A stretch of DNA of 62,000 nt from Phoronis australis (lineage: Eukaryota; Phoronida; Phoronidae), in assembly GCA_002633005.1 (NCBI GenBank), contig NMRA01000006.1, positions 1,136,442 through 1,198,441 of the forward strand, read 5' to 3'. The notes under the pieces are model-generated. The model saw nothing but the letters and a program-made list of their open reading frames with translations, ran no database searches and was not told the origin of the DNA. Shown here piece by piece: positions 44,461 through 58,590 of the stretch (position 1 is its first letter; each line of letters begins with the position of its first letter). A program made the translations under genes and the position numbers.

Positions 44461-47400
44461 TTTAGAAAATGTTACTTATTTCAGAACTGTTCTACAGGTT
44501 AAAATGTATTTCAAAACTTTAATCAAGTTGTAAAAGCATTTACTGAATGGGATGTTGAATTTCTTCGCATATAACTTTTCACCCTCTATATTGCAACATG
44601 TTATGGCTTGCTTGCTTGTGAAATTTCTTGAAAGTCGTCGTGGATTTTGTAGACTTTTAGGATGAATCCGTACGGTAGTTTCTTCAAAGTAGAACACAAT
44701 ATGGCGGACAGTAAAATTTTATCAAAATTTTCAATAAGAGTAAGCAAGAAGACAATTTTACTTGTCTTACTTCAAAAATTTATGTAGTACTTAAATGTCA
44801 TCAATTGAACTTTAAATACTTTTGACAATACAGCAAGCATTTTAAAAGTGAAGTGACCCATATGTTTGTTCAAATTTGAGTAAACTTTGCGGTACAAAAC
44901 GTGTCAGAAATTCAATTTAATATTTTTCATTGTAATTCATTTCCCCCATTGAAGGCATTATAACAGTGGATAGCTAAATAATAAAATTGGTGTTCTGTAT
45001 TTATTTATGCAACACATAATTCCTTTTCATTTCACACAGGCAGACAAATTTCGCGATGACTCACAACCATATAATAAACATTAGTATTATTAGCAGTAGT
45101 GAGTGATGTGCGTGATGATCGAGGAAAGGTAAACTCAAGTGCCTGTGGCATTTCAAATAAATTAGTGTTGTAAGGCCATTCATTAACCATCACTGTAAAA
45201 ATTACACTGGCTGCGGTCTCGTGTCATTTCTAAACAAAACAGTTCTGTTTGGTTTTAAAGATAATGTCAAGGGCCTCCAAAATTGTGGAGGTGTTTTCAC
45301 AAGGAAAGATTCAGCAATAACTTACACAACTGCCATCTGGTGGTTTTATAGTGATCTCATTTAATACATACGAAGTGTTTTACCAGAATGCCTACTGTAC
45401 GTAGTTGAACGGAGTTTACAACAAACTTGGTGTAGAAACTTTGCTGGATACTGGTTACAATATGTTTTAGAGTGGTTCTTGTACTAAGTGGGGCACTCTG
45501 ACAGTTCCGCCATGGAATAAACAAAACATGCTACTTGGTATGAGTAACTTTTACCACCAGTTTCCCTCGGATTGTGTGTGTGTGCCTTTTCCAAAAATTC
45601 CACAAGGGTTCACTTAGAGATTTTGAAAGGTGCTTTTTCCAACTATACAAATTATGGAAGGGATTTTATGTTTCGTGTATTTTGAAAACTTGTTTGAAAG
45701 ATTCTCATTTTTTACCAAATGGCATCTCGCTATTTCAGGTTATGGATTAAACAATTAGCGACCATAAATACCCAGAAAAGTGTTGGAATTGAACCCTCTC
45801 GAAATCGTAAATATCCCAACTGCCCCGCAGCACCCCCATCAATAATATAGTTGAGCACCCCCCAGATAAGTAATGCAATTAAGATCTAAGCCAGCCTCAA
45901 CATTTCAATCTGACGAGCACTATCCACATTACGAGGCCTATAGCCAGGATGGTGTAACAGGGAAAGCGTAACTCCGTTCACCGTTTCTACAGCTGGCTAC
46001 AGACCTGCTAATAATACCCAATCTGAATTGTGCTTGGATGATAGTGTTCATTAAAAGTCTTTGAATTGAATGAAATCTTTACTGCAAGTGCTACTGCTGT
46101 ATAACAATAATATAACAAGCACATTAACATACACAATTCAAAACAAAATTATGAAAACATGAATAAATAACGGGCCTTACACAGATAGCTTAAATAAAAT
46201 GATACTTTTTACATTAACTGACCCTGAAGACGTATTATGTACAACTACATAGCATTGACAACTCGCACACTGAGACACTAGCTCATGACTGAGTCACCTG
46301 CCATTCATAAAAAAACGGACAATGTTCCCTTAAAACAATCATTTTGCATCGACATAGCTACACCTGAAGCCTTGAATATCCGGTTATAATTTCTAAATAT
46401 GATGACACAGTTTGCTAATACATAAACTATGTATTGCTGCCCTCTCACCGATGAAGCTTTAAAGTAATCAAACATGCATGCCACTACAAATGGACAACTT
46501 TTGATTTAGAACACTAACAGTTGGGGTATTGGTTTTGAACTGTTCGTTTGTTAAGTTACGAATAATGCTGAGAAGTGGTTCATTTTGGGCTCGGAGGGGG
46601 TAACTAGTCCGAATAGCGGACCATTTTACATCAGGGGTATCCTTCGCATAAAATAGGTCTTCTGAAGTATGGACATGCAAGGTCAGGGAAAGCATTTTTT
46701 GTGAACCCTGCTCTTAATCATACAACTGTTGGACTGTGTAACTAAGCACACAACTGTCCAGCTGGACTGTGTAATTAACAAAGCTTAAGGGGTTTATGGT
46801 CGTGCGTGATAAGATAATTGTTTAATTACTCTTATGGATTCCTATCAGCCAAGCCAGGAATGGTTTCAGGGCAGTTTCTTATTTCTTGAGATCATACTTG
46901 GCACATACAATGACCCGCCATAAGCAAGCCAACTTGTGGAGGATAGTCTCAAGAAATAATAATCACGTTCTTTCTAAGGTCAGAAATCCCCTCTAACTTG
47001 ACTAATGGACAATTTGAGACAAATTCCATAATGACAAGACTAAATCAAAAGTTAATTTTTGTGATAGAAGGCAAGTTACAGCCACTCAAAAGCACTTTTC
47101 ATATCATGTATGTATGAGAATAAGGAATGCAATCGTCAAAAGTACACCATAATTTCTTTGTCATTGATGTTATTGGCTATAATTGATCTCATAATATGTA
47201 CCAGGATTTCTCATAGACAAGCCCATGGGTGTGTATTCAGCAAATGAAAATTTTCAGGCGTTTTAGTAATACTACAGGCATTTATTCGTAAAAGGAAGCG
47301 TGTAAACGGAAAGTCATACTTTAATCAAACAAACGCCAGCATGAAGTGCAATATGTATTTTTGTAAGTGAAACAACCCTTCTGAGTTCGCCAACACTTTG

Positions 47401-49366
47401 TTCGTTTTTATTAATGATGAATTCTCCACAATACTGAATTTGTGACTAAAAGTTGACACTAAGTAGACTTTTAAGAGGAAATTTTCCAAATAAACGCCCC
47501 ACTATCTAGACACTTGACGCCAGAAGTTGTAATTTTCCGAAAAAGCGCGTGGGCTTATCTATGGAAAATCCCAGTACTGCTCTATGTATTGATTTTATCT
47601 TGACTACATGAGAAGACAGGGCCATGTCATATACATGTATACTCAACAACATCATTGATTTGTACGACTGACAAAAACAAACCAATTAACGTCAAAAGTA
47701 TTCTGGAAACAACGATACAGTAAAAATTCTGGGACACAGTAAAATGTAAAAAACAACCCGACATGGAGATAACTAAACCAGAATTAGGCGAGGCTAAGAA
47801 TGTATTACATCATCTCGGGTAAGATTGTTCACTCTATTCTGTTAAGTACATATAAACAGACCATCCACTGTGACAGTAGTGACACCTGGTTGAGTGGAGA
47901 TAAAGCTACAATAAACAACCAACAGGAGCACCCCCACATGATTACCATGTTCTCCGAATAGGCGACACCAGTATTCAAGTCAATGCAATATTTTAAAAAC
48001 TTACTGCTACTCAGAAAAAGTGCACTTAATGAATCAATTCATGAAGTTGGGTCAATGTTAACTAACATCAAAGTAATTGCCTAGTGATGGCAAGTCCAGT
48101 GCATAGTTGCACTGCAGTGTTAAACTAAGGTATGTTATTATATACAAAGAGTGGAAAACATGTTTGGAAACCAACTCATAGCTGACTCCACTTGTTTACT
48201 GCAAACTTGCAATGCAATTTTAATTTTAGCTAAACAGGCGATTTAAGCGTTCCCACTGAAAGGTTCTCACATAATTTGAGTCCATTTAACAAAAGTGTGT
48301 AACACTGTGACAATGCAGTTAACCAAGACCACTACGTCTTTTGAACAGCCCACAATCAGCATTTCTCTTGCCACAAGATGTCTCACAGCACATTTATCCA
48401 TAACAAGTGTCCAGTTAGGACTAAAAGTGAAGAAACACTAGGTGTCACCAGTGTACACATTAAAGTAATCAGACTAAATGACCCGTTATTCCCTGTCATT
48501 GCGACTCAGCATGGTACTGAGTCCGTTTTTTTTTGGCTTGTACATTAGGCAAATCTTACGCTAACAGGATTGTCGCGGAAGTGGGCAAGAAAACCTGCAC
48601 CATTTACCACAGAATATCCAGCGAAGTCCTCGGCACATCAAATGCTTGATGGCACTGTCACGGATTGAAGTGAGCTAGTCACTACTCATGGGCTTGACTG
48701 AACATGCTGGATGAGATAATTGCAGTCACACACCAACACGCTTGTTAGCGTACGAGTTTGAAAGTAAAAAAAAAACACTAAGTAAGGCAAACAACCAACA
48801 TGATGGTTTTTAAAATTGAAAAGTAAATAGTAGCCGTCTTTGAATTTTTAAATTCGATAAGAGATATTAGTGACTAGTTTTTCTTCAGAATCGCAGCTAA
48901 GCCAGGAGCACTAATTTGTGAATCGATTAGGCTGGGTAAGTCACTGTCTGACTCGGGATCCCTAAGGCATTGGGTTAACATAACCACAAATGTTAGCATA
49001 GGATTTGTCTCATGACTGAATGCGTACATTTTTACAAAGAATTAAATATAGCAGGAATATACAAACAACAAATGAAACATTGATGGCAGAAGGGATACCT
49101 GAAAGTGACATCAGCTCAGCAAAGCCATGCAGCAAACAGGAATCCCTTATAATTTTACTATCTTTCAGTACTTTCTTGATAACTTGAGCCACAGTCATCA
49201 GCCTCCTTTAATAATATCACACAATACCGCTGCAGCATCACACCAATCAACTGCCACATAACACAGTACAAGCTACAAGCACTTGTAAAGGCAGTTGGGA
49301 TAAGTGTGAGGCTGTGTGCATTGCGGACTGGTCGGGTAGTAACAGGCACACGATAACCGTTGGGCA
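44461..49366. other. Region between convergent CLIP4 and LEPROTL1
   Basis: No exon recognised. Its right end must hold the LEPROTL1 3' UTR; minus-strand AATAAA matches include 47281-47286, 2.1 kb past the stop, but I cannot say which signal is used. It contains a fragment of the ttaagtggtc foldback family at about 46870-47060. Confidence 0.4.
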
Positions 49367-52300
49367 TTACCACGATGTGTAATCAAAAGAGTCCTCTCGA
49401 GAAAACACGAAAAAGTACGCCAGAATGGTGAGAAACACCACAGTGTTCCCACTTAACACTAAAGCACATGCTTGCCACTGGATCTGTAAAGGAAACCAAT
49501 TCAGATCACAACTGTGTACTACATGAAACCCTGTTTTAGCCAATTAGCGGCATATTTACGATGGCTTCCATCACAAAAAACTTTTGATTTAGACCACTTA
49601 AATTATTAAATCAATCTCAAATTGTTCCTTAGTCAAAATAGATGTGATTTATTCGATACCAGACTCAACAAGTTGATTTGTCACAGCGTGTCAATTTTAG
49701 TTTATTTACCAACCATATTAATGAACTGTCAGTTGTTTGCAAGACCATCATCTCGGTAAGATACGACTTGAGATCAATGTTATAGCATTAAGTGGTCGAA
49801 ATCAAAAGTTATTTTCTTCGACAGAACAAGGGTTTATAGCCACTTAAACTCTCTGAATTCAAACAAAATACCTTGAAATTATTGCAAATATTTTTTAGTT
49901 ATAATTACCATCTCATTGCCAGTTTTCTATTTCCTTTGCTTTGCATTTACCTAGTTAGGACTGTCTTTGTCTTTAGAATGCCTTTAAAACCATAACCCGA
50001 GTGAAGCCGTCAAAATTTGAAGCACAAATGGATTGTCGAATGCTCAGATAATTTCAGGGGTGAGTGACTTTTAAAACATCATGAAATAGTTAAACTAATC
50101 TCTAGCAGTTTTTAGGGTTGGTCAACATTCGCTCAATGCAAAATGATGCAATTATGCGAGTTATCGGAGACAACTTTTACTGATTTCAATTCTCAGGCAA
50201 ATCTTTGCAGACAATTTTCGGCCTTCTTATTTTTGGCCTTCTTATTTCCGATGCTTCAAGCAGTTTTGAACATCAGATTCCTAATAAGTACATGGGTGTA
50301 TTTGAATGAAATATGATTTAACTTGTTTTATGGCCTCAGAACCGTGTATAAATTGTTTTTTATTTTCCTTCGAACCACCAGGATATCATCCATCAAAAAT
50401 AAAAACTTGAGACATTATTTGAAAAATGGACTTTGTTTGAGGGTAAATGAAAAACAAAATTTTTCATATAAATGGCAGTTGTGTGGATATTCACAAAAGC
50501 GCAGTTTTCAGACATGAAGTAAGACTTCTCAATAGCTCAGGATTCATATTTTCATCCATTGAAATTAAGTTGCTAAAAAGTTATTGGATGAAACGCGATA
50601 GAACCTGGTGATAGATGAACTATTACATTTAAGTGACTAGCACCACAATTATCAATCTCTGAATATAGCTGCATTCAATGACTTATTTTGTGTGAAGGTG
50701 ACGAGACAACTCGAGTCCGCACGATATCGCTATCCATTGCAGCAATGCAGCAAACAGAGCAGCTCCTACTTTCACTCACAATTAAACAGGACAATACATA
50801 GCTAACTCACCACAGAGTGGGATAATGGCGCATGTGCTAGCACTATGGGCAGGCCATACGCTGAAACAACAATGGCCGCTGTGAGGAAGAGACACGTCTC
50901 AACTAGGGCACTACTCGTTGTGTCCTCGGCATATCGGCGACAGATAAAGGTGGGTACAGGTGACAGGAAGTAAAAGATAAGCACAAACATGGGCCACCAG
51001 TTACTGTAACGAAAACATGCCAACCAATGACAGGATACAGACCAGACTGCAATGGTAAATCTCAATTTAAGACTAGAAATAAAGCATAAGCATACCCCTG
51101 AAGTTTCCTTTTCTAAGTTTTTCACAAAAGATATGTAGCACCAAGTTTAAGCTTTACCATGTTCAAACTCTGTACCATAGCTACCATCAGACAATGTTTT
51201 CAAAGACTAGGGGCAAACATGACCGTGTAAAAGGGCCTGGAAAAATGAAAAAGGCATTTTGGCAAGCTGCAACTATTTTTGCCTAAAACTTCTGAGATTT
51301 TGGCACTACATGAATGCAGTACGTGTAAAAATTAAGAGGACAAAATGACCTGGGAATCTACGTCTTAACAGTTAATTTATCTGTAATCTGTTTCTTAAAT
51401 TGCACATAGCACAAACATGTTTAGATCAGACATGGTAACAAATAAGTCATATCTTTGCGTTACTCATACTAAGCTATGAGGTGCATGTGTACTAGTTCAA
51501 GCATTCGGCCGTTCAAATCTGTTGAATTCCTTTCAATTAAATTGAATTTCTCAGCCCTGTTGGATCTGTAAGCAGTTTTAACTGTACTACAGTGATTCTA
51601 ATTAGAAAATATGAAAGTTACTTACAAGTACAGGGCACATCCTAGTACCAGAAAAGTTATACCAGTGGCAGCAGCAAAGGCCAGGAGTACAATGCTGCAA
51701 AACAATAAGAGAGTGACAGAGTTCAACAATAAGAGAGTGACAATTCAACTATAAGAAACTGACACAATTCAACAGTATGAATCATCAACAGCCTTCGAGT
51801 TTGTCACGAGTCATACAGCGTGCTTCTATTCACATTGAGTACCATGCATATCGCTAAGGTTATATGTGACCTGAAAAAAGTCCAAATTTGGATAACTTTG
51901 AATGATCATAACTCAGAAATGGTTGATTAGATTCAAACGAAACTTTCATATCTTGTAATTGATGCACTGTTTTTCAATATCTTGCTAATAGTTGTTTTTG
52001 AAATGATCCACCCTGGCACACGGGACTATCAAACATTGAGATTTTTATGATTTATATAAAAAAACAACAAAAATGAACATGATAGTCTAATTTTAGAAAT
52101 TGTAGTCACTGTCTTCGGGACTTCATTTTGAAAATTTACATGAAAGAAAAACTGGTCACGATGACGATTAGTAACACGCAGAGGTTTGGTGATGTCCGAA
52201 GCGATTTCTTTTATATTGGATGCAACTTTCTCCACTCAAATGCATGGACCTTTGTACTAAGAAAAATAAAAAAGATGAAACATAAAATAGAAACTTTATT

Positions 52301-55096
52301 CAATCAGTCACATTTTCAAACAGTTTATTCATAGTTGATTGGAGTCCCCGATAAGGATGACCTGGACTGTCATCCTATGCCCTTCCCCCCTTCTGCATGC
52401 TACTGATAGTGATACCTTTATTTTGCTAAGACTGTACCACATAACCTTAAAAATACAGGACTGGTCTTGCCTGGTTTCTCAACTATTTCAGTCAAATAAC
52501 AATTCCCCAAATTGACACCGGCTCTATAATCAAAAATGAAGAAATTTTAAAACACTTCTGCTGGTAATTTAGATTTTATAGAACAAAACTTAATCATGTG
52601 AATTCATAAATTTAGTTTATACTGTGTAGCTCACTAATGTAGTCAGTTTCTGTACCTTAGTCAACAACCAACAAGTCACACGGTATACAGAACAACCAGT
52701 CAGTATAATATCATCTGAAAAACTGCCATTGTATTTCAAAAGGAATCCATTGTGTTTTAAGACTGTAATCTTGAAGCGAAAACACAGAGTGCCTGCTTCA
52801 GTGTTAAATGCAAGTACTTACGCTGTGTATTGACAATATCAGATAACCACAGTGTCCAGGTGAAGAAGTCATGAAATAGAGAAAAAGGAACTGATAATTA
52901 TGAAATATGCAATTGCACAGCTACTAATACTTCTGTATTCTGATAAGGTAGTATACAGTACGATAACTTTCGTTATACCATAATACTGACCAACAACCTG
53001 GCCACGGAATATCACTTTTTATTCATGTCGCGATCTCACCAATAAGACCCTGTAGATTCCATAAACCTTGACAACAAAGGGAGTAGATGTCAATACAACA
53101 AAGCAGGAAAAAATAAGCCTATTTAATGTGATGAAAAGCTAAAAGGAAAGAAACATCAATGGTAGTGTAATGAACCAGGTCATGACTGTGACAATGGTGG
53201 TGTAATGGAACAGGCCAAGACTGTGATTATGGTGGTTTAATGAAACACATCGTGACTGTGACAATTGTGTTGTAATGACTCAGGCCATGACTGTGACAAT
53301 GTTCGGGCTGAGCTGACTAATCTTTCACTTGTCTAACATTTGAAAGTGAGCTTTTCTGATAAAATGTTGTTTGTTCATAACATTTCTGCCCAACAACATT
53401 AATTCTAGGCTCACGCTAGCCGCTCGCCAGCTCGTCATTGGCGAATTTTGAGCGGCACTGGCAATGTTAGAGCTAAGTCCACTCGCCAACTTGGCAAATG
53501 CTTTCGCAACTTGACAAACGAATTAATTTCAGGAAACCTACTCGCGTGTCAACTCAGTCAGCTCGAATCAAGTCGCGTCACCAACAACATTCTGACGGTA
53601 ATTCCATTTGGAGTCCTAAAAATAGCAAGCGAACGTTCCAGTTTATGCCGATCAGCCCCCCCCCCCACCACTGAAATAGCTCTTTTACTCCAACGAAATG
53701 TTCAACTGTGTAGGGAGAAATCTTGGTAACGGCAATTTCTCGCTTCATAGCGAGATCTTGTGTAAGTGCTTCTGCTCGTTGTGTGCAGGTGACAATGTCA
53801 AAATAAAGAATCAAAGACTATTTCGGTAGCAAACGTGACCCAGTTTCTGGTCCGGAGGTACTAAATTACCCGAGGGATAAAACTGGGCCGAGATGAGCTG
53901 TCTCAAACATGCCAAATGAACTCGGGGCTTAAATTTGTTATTTTCATATTGCATGAATCTCTCCCAATTCATTACCAACTTTCAGCGCATAATTTGTCGT
54001 GTCAAATGTTGTTTGGGACTTAACACAAACAGTTTTTCTTTTTGAGTAGTAAAAGGCGCGGATGACACAGGGAAGAAGGAGTTTGTTATCTATTTTTAAA
54101 TCAAAATATATCACATGTCATACCACGTCAGCTCGCTAGATGCCGCAAGTGCACAATAAAAACAGGGTTACACGGCCCTCGATTATCCAAGAGGAAAGGT
54201 GCCTGTGCCTTCAGAGAGGGGAGTTTTTGGGGGTGAGGGGAGAATTCTACCTCCCAATTACCATCAATAGCACCCCCATTCTGTTGCAAGAGCTCACAGG
54301 CTCTGCCCCTGTTGCAAGACCTCACAGGCTCTGCCTATTGGGCTCTGCCTCAAGTAGATAAAAGTAACATTTGCGCTCTTTCAAACTGTACTGAGTTAAT
54401 GTCCACAGTAGTTAAATAATCCGATGTAAACAGGGTCTTAGTCTGTGCTGCCTCCTCTAGGCTGCAATACCATCAGATTTAGACAGGACCCCAGTCTCTG
54501 GCCTCCTTTCAGCTTCAATATAAATCATCAGAACTAAAAAACACCTCAGTCCATACTTCCTCTTCATTGCTGCAATACATATTATAGGATCTAGACAGGG
54601 CCCACTCTGTGCTGCCTCTTCTGGGCTGCAAGTGCAATACACATTATGGGATCTAGACTACACCCCAGTCTTTGACTTTGCTGCCTCTTCTGGGCTACAA
54701 TACACATCATGGGATCAAAACAGGGCCCAGTCTGTATTGCCTCTTCTGGGCTACAATACACATCATGGGATCAAAACAGGGCCCAGTCTGTATTGCCTCT
54801 TCTTGGCTACAAGTCACTGCCTACATGACTAAGACTGAGAGTGTTGACTGTTGTGTTGTCAACTAAGCTGGTAATGACTAATGGTATACAGCATACAGGC
54901 TATACAGCAGAGCATTTCACGACCAAAATCAAATTATGCGTAAACTGTGCCTGTTTTTGAAGTTACAGCTAAGAATGCGTGTGATTTCTAGAAATATAAT
55001 ATCAGACTTCGGATTCGGCATTAAAACGGTGAAAACTTGGCACAATTTTGGTGAGTTTTTGAAGTTTAATCGATGTTTACCTCGAATCCCTGCCAT
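49367..55096 (-). CDS. LEPROTL1: LEPROT/LEPROTL1 (Vps55 family) membrane protein
   Basis: A small four-span endosomal/Golgi protein. Yeast Vps55 works with Vps68 in late endosome to vacuole transport, and vertebrate members lower surface levels of leptin and GH receptors. Exons on the minus strand: 55081-55096 (MAGIR plus one base), 51626-51694, 50811-51003, 49367-49483. Visible segments: [71 protein letters not shown], ending YTSW. The last two junctions are in phase. The sum is 395 bases, one short of 396 (131 residues plus stop, the human length), because exon 1 leaves phase 1 and exon 2 begins in phase 2. A one-base sequence error, or a different first exon, would explain this. Invertebrates usually have one gene, so the LEPROT/LEPROTL1 choice is nominal. 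Confidence 0.9.
49565..49850. mobile_element. Foldback element in LEPROTL1 last intron
   Basis: The left arm aacttttgatttagaccact and later cttagtcaaaat are inverted in the right arm taagtggtcgaaatcaaaag. Same family as 34555-34850. Confidence 0.65.
51165..51310 (+). repeat. Dispersed repeat, copy 3 of 3
   Basis: ctgtaccatagctaccatca, ggcctggaaaaatgaaaaag and cctaaaacttctgagatttt match the CLIP4 intron copies. It lies in the LEPROTL1 intron between exons 2 and 3. Confidence 0.6.
53160..53305. repeat. About 38-base minisatellite, four diverged copies
   Basis: Units with gtaatg.a.caggccatgac and tgtgacaatggtg, in LEPROTL1 intron 1. Confidence 0.75.
54185..54245. repeat. Fragment related to the 60.5-61.75 kb foldback
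   Basis: ggaaaggtgcctgtgccttc followed by gaggggagttt resembles the inner arm sequence ggaaaggtgcctgtaccttc..aaggggaatttt of the foldback at 60493-61750. Confidence 0.4.
54430..54830. repeat. About 56-base minisatellite, seven copies
   Basis: Units containing caatacacatcatgggatc, gggcccagtctgt and tgcctcttctgggct. The last two copies are almost identical, the first ones diverged. A separate 31-base duplication (ctgttgcaag..ctcacaggctctgcc) lies just before, at 54278-54338. In LEPROTL1 intron 1. Confidence 0.88.
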
Positions 55097-56220
55097 CGCC
55101 TGGTTGTGACGTTGCAAAATCTGTGCACTCTCATCTGCAGCGCCACCTCAAGTATGAGAATGTACTAAACGTTCAGCAAGCGGGCACTGCCCAAGTAGCT
55201 TGTCCAACGGAGCTAGCTCAGGCAACACAGGCTGCACATTTCTTGATTTTTGAAAATATAGATATTTTCACATAGACAGCCCCACGTCTGAAGGAGGCCA
55301 TTGATGAAATTCAAGTGGCCACAGTTTTTATGCTTCTATTAACAAATTCTGAAGAGTACGCTCCGGAGGAAGGACCCATCATGTTGGACTCGATTACTAT
55401 TTTCCTGTTTTTTGTGAAATCGTGCAACCAACTTTCACGTTGAAGAAGGTCACTTCCTGCACCGTCGTCTGACCACACGACGGTGGAATGAACTGTCACT
55501 CTTTTCCAAACTTAATGTCGTTTAGGTTTTCATAATTAAGGGGTCCCAATTCAGATGGGACCCTCTTTCGGTGGAGCAGTTCGGAGAATTGTCCCTTTGT
55601 CCCTCAATACATCATGAAATCCGACACTGCCAAGTATTCACGAGGGAATTTGTAATTCGAAATTCATTAAAAAAACAAAAAAAAAACATTCATGCACAGC
55701 ACAGCAGTATCAAGACATTCGACCCAAACAACCAAAAAATGTGAAAAAATACAATAAGATTGACCGCCATCGTAAGGCACTGAGTCAGGAATTTTAAAGA
55801 ACGTGAAGACCGCTGTTTGTTAATTACACAAAATGACTATTTCCGATGGTTAGTCATAAAATAATGTTACTGTTTCCCATATTGTCACAAGAATAGTATC
55901 TCTTTTGAAGATGGTTATTATGAGTTGTAGTTGTATATAAGGAATTCCCACAGGTGGAAAACCGTGCTGCTGTCGAGGCTACCATTGGGGTGACCGTGTA
56001 CATGTTGAACGAGTGTACCCAAATGCTCTCAATAATAAACAAATTAAACAAATATTTCAGCGTTTTTTTGTTTTTTTTAGGTCAAGTGAACCGTTATAGG
56101 TACCTCGGAAATACACCTTATTATAAATGTCTAATGTCCCATTTCGCCCAGTTACCCGTCAAAATCTACAAGCATGGCTACGTAAATTGCTTAAAATATT
56201 CAATTTTGATCAACAAACTC
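55097..56220. other. Upstream of LEPROTL1, nothing firm
   Basis: Probable LEPROTL1 promoter and 5' UTR side; no TATA box or CpG-dense block identified. A small inverted pair flanks 55560. No exon recognised. Confidence 0.35.
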
Positions 56221-56935
56221 GTTGGTTTCTGATTTACATGTTTATGTATTTACGAAAACCGACAGGTTAATAGGTGATTTTTGGCAATTAGAAGCTAATC
56301 GTTTAAGACATGATGACGATTCAGGGAATTTAGTTGAAGCCTCAATATGAAAATAAAACTATGCGATCCCCAAATAGTGAAGTGCACTTGGACGCTGAAA
56401 TAACTCTCAAAAACGTTGATGAAATTTGGACACTTCCCAAAAAATTACTCACAACTCAAATGACAATAAATGCATTGCTTTTTGACTTCGGTAAGATTTG
56501 TTGTTTAAAGTCATTAACAGGGGATCAAAAATTAATTAAGTCATTAAATCAAGGTAAACGCATTGCTCATGTATTTGATTGTTGCTTTCTGATTTACATG
56601 TTTATGTATCAACGAAAGTGGACTTATTGACGATTTTTTGACAATTAGAAGCTAATCTTGTAAGAAATGGCAATACTTCAATGAAATTAATTGCAGGCCG
56701 ACATTGGGAAAATTCGATCTATCATCAGATCCCCAAATATAAAAGTACGGTAAACGATTTTTGTCTATCTGAAATAAGTCTCAAGGAAATTGATGATTTT
56801 CGGACAGCTCAACAATATATCCTCAAATGTTCTCACAATTCAAATGACAATAAATTGTTTATTGGCTTAAGAACTAGGTTACTGGGTTTAAATTTACAAA
56901 CCGTAGATCGAAAACGAAGTTTAAGAACTTAAATA
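56221..56935. repeat. About 362-base tandem duplication, diverged
   Basis: Two copies (56221-56582 and 56583-56935) share tttctgatttacatgtttat, caattagaagctaatc, 'gatccccaaata' and caaatgacaataaat in the same order, at perhaps 70 percent identity by eye. Both halves hold frames of about 80-100 codons that align only in part, with stops. Looks like a transposon or old gene fragment; not identified. Confidence 0.65.
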
Positions 56936-58460
56936 AATAAAATCAAACTTATTAGTCATCAACTTGGAAAGGTTGTCTTTGAACTTCCTTTATGTTTTTG
57001 GTTTCCAGTAGTATTGGGAAATGATTTTTTGTTCTTCAAAGCTGAATCGTTTGCTTGCATTTCCCGTGCATACCGTACATTCACGGCATGCGCACACAGC
57101 CTAAAATACAGGGAGGTTCGAATATTTGAGGATGTGGACCTTTTACTAAAAAAACGAATACGGGGTTCGTTATGGGCTATGAATTGTGCATACGCCGAAT
57201 CCTGCCTTTTTGTGGACTTTTGTCAGTTGTTTTTCTCGGACTTTTTGTTTCTCTGAGGCGGATCATTTTGCCCACTTTGTCATCGAGGCCCCTGAGTCCC
57301 CCCAGGTGCGCGCATGCACGGAGCACGTCATGATAGGCACACCCACGTTAAAAATAAGGTGTAGGACCTAACTATGCTGTAGGCCTGCTTTGTATCTCAG
57401 TTACACACGGGAACTGAATTTGAACTCCAGACGTTGAAGTGCGTACATTTTGGACCTGTATCATTTTACCTAGCAACCACAAACTGGACTACCGGCTGTG
57501 TTTCATCAAGAGATTCTGAAACGGCCACGAAGGCACTTATACCAGGCACCTCGGGACCTCACCTTTCTAAAAATTACTTCAAATAATGGCCATAATAAAA
57601 TGAAGTTTTCCCGAAACTGGCTATTAATCAAAGGAATCTTGACCTTCGACCCAGCTATAGTTACTTCAGGCAGCTCCCAGCTCAGTACCCGTCAGTGCAT
57701 GCGCTCGGTGCATTCACCCATCCTTACTCTCCGTGAATCTTTGTTGGTTCACGGTTACTCAAGTCCTGATGGCTGCATCCCCGTAGTAATACCCCCACCT
57801 ATCGAGACGTGAAGGCCGGGTTCGATACAAATATAGTGACATCCAGCGAACGAGGGACCGGGGGTTACGATAGCAAACTAGGAGGAAGGTTGGCGAAGTC
57901 AAATTGGTTTGTACCGGGGTTTTCGGTAGATTAGCCCATCCGATGACAAAACGGCGGCCCATGGGCCGCTATTTGGTCGGTGTAAGTGTAGAAATGCAGT
58001 GGGGCATTTAGCGGTTTGAGTGGCCCTACATTATTGGTGTCATATGAACTGGCTAAATCTTCCATTCTAGTCATTTACTATTTAAATCTGAACACTGGTA
58101 TTTAAAGCAGCATTGGTGGCATTTTGTATGTTTATCGTTATAAAAAATAAAGTTTTGAACAAAAATTACTCATTTGTTTTTTTTCTGGATACTATATGAA
58201 CTCCTGTTTCTGTTGCTGGAATGTCCATTCCATATTAGTTACTTGTACATTTACCGGTGCTATCTGTTTTGAAACCAAACTTTACACTACATAAGTGGAT
58301 TTAGGCTTCCCTTTCGCACATGATAAAAATGGCATTGACATGTCGTTTTCAGTTCCTGAAATCCTTAGCCATTTCTGATACCTACTACTGATTCCGGAAT
58401 GATAAAATTTCGTTCCATATTATTTATCTGTACACTCACCAGCACAATCTGTTTTGAAAC
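56936..58460. other. Unassigned sequence
   Basis: Short open frames (57014-57256, 57498-57812) have no recognisable domains, start context or splice partners. Nothing supportable. Confidence 0.3.
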
Positions 58461-58464
58461 CAAA

Positions 58465-58590
58465 CGCAGGGTCGGATCCAGGTTTTTCAAAAATGGGTTC
58501 AAATCAACAATTCGAAAATTCTAGATTTTACATAACTAAAATCAAGGGAAAAAGGGATCCGGAACCCTTTTACCCCCCTGGATCCGCCTA
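58465..58590. mobile_element. Short TIR element of the ggatccagg type
   Basis: Starts agggtcggatccaggtttttc and ends ttacccccctggatccgcct, an inverted pair around about 125 bases. Related to 4267-4435. A further ccatggatccgtc at 58799 may be a second right end. Confidence 0.5.

Noticed and set aside
50802-51125. 107-residue single-exon membrane protein
   Set aside because: Its first third is intron; the true exon is 50811-51003 of LEPROTL1.
53410-53600. Possible GC-richer promoter of an unknown gene
   Set aside because: Contains loose repeats of actcgccaactt-type words only, with no exon or CpG block.
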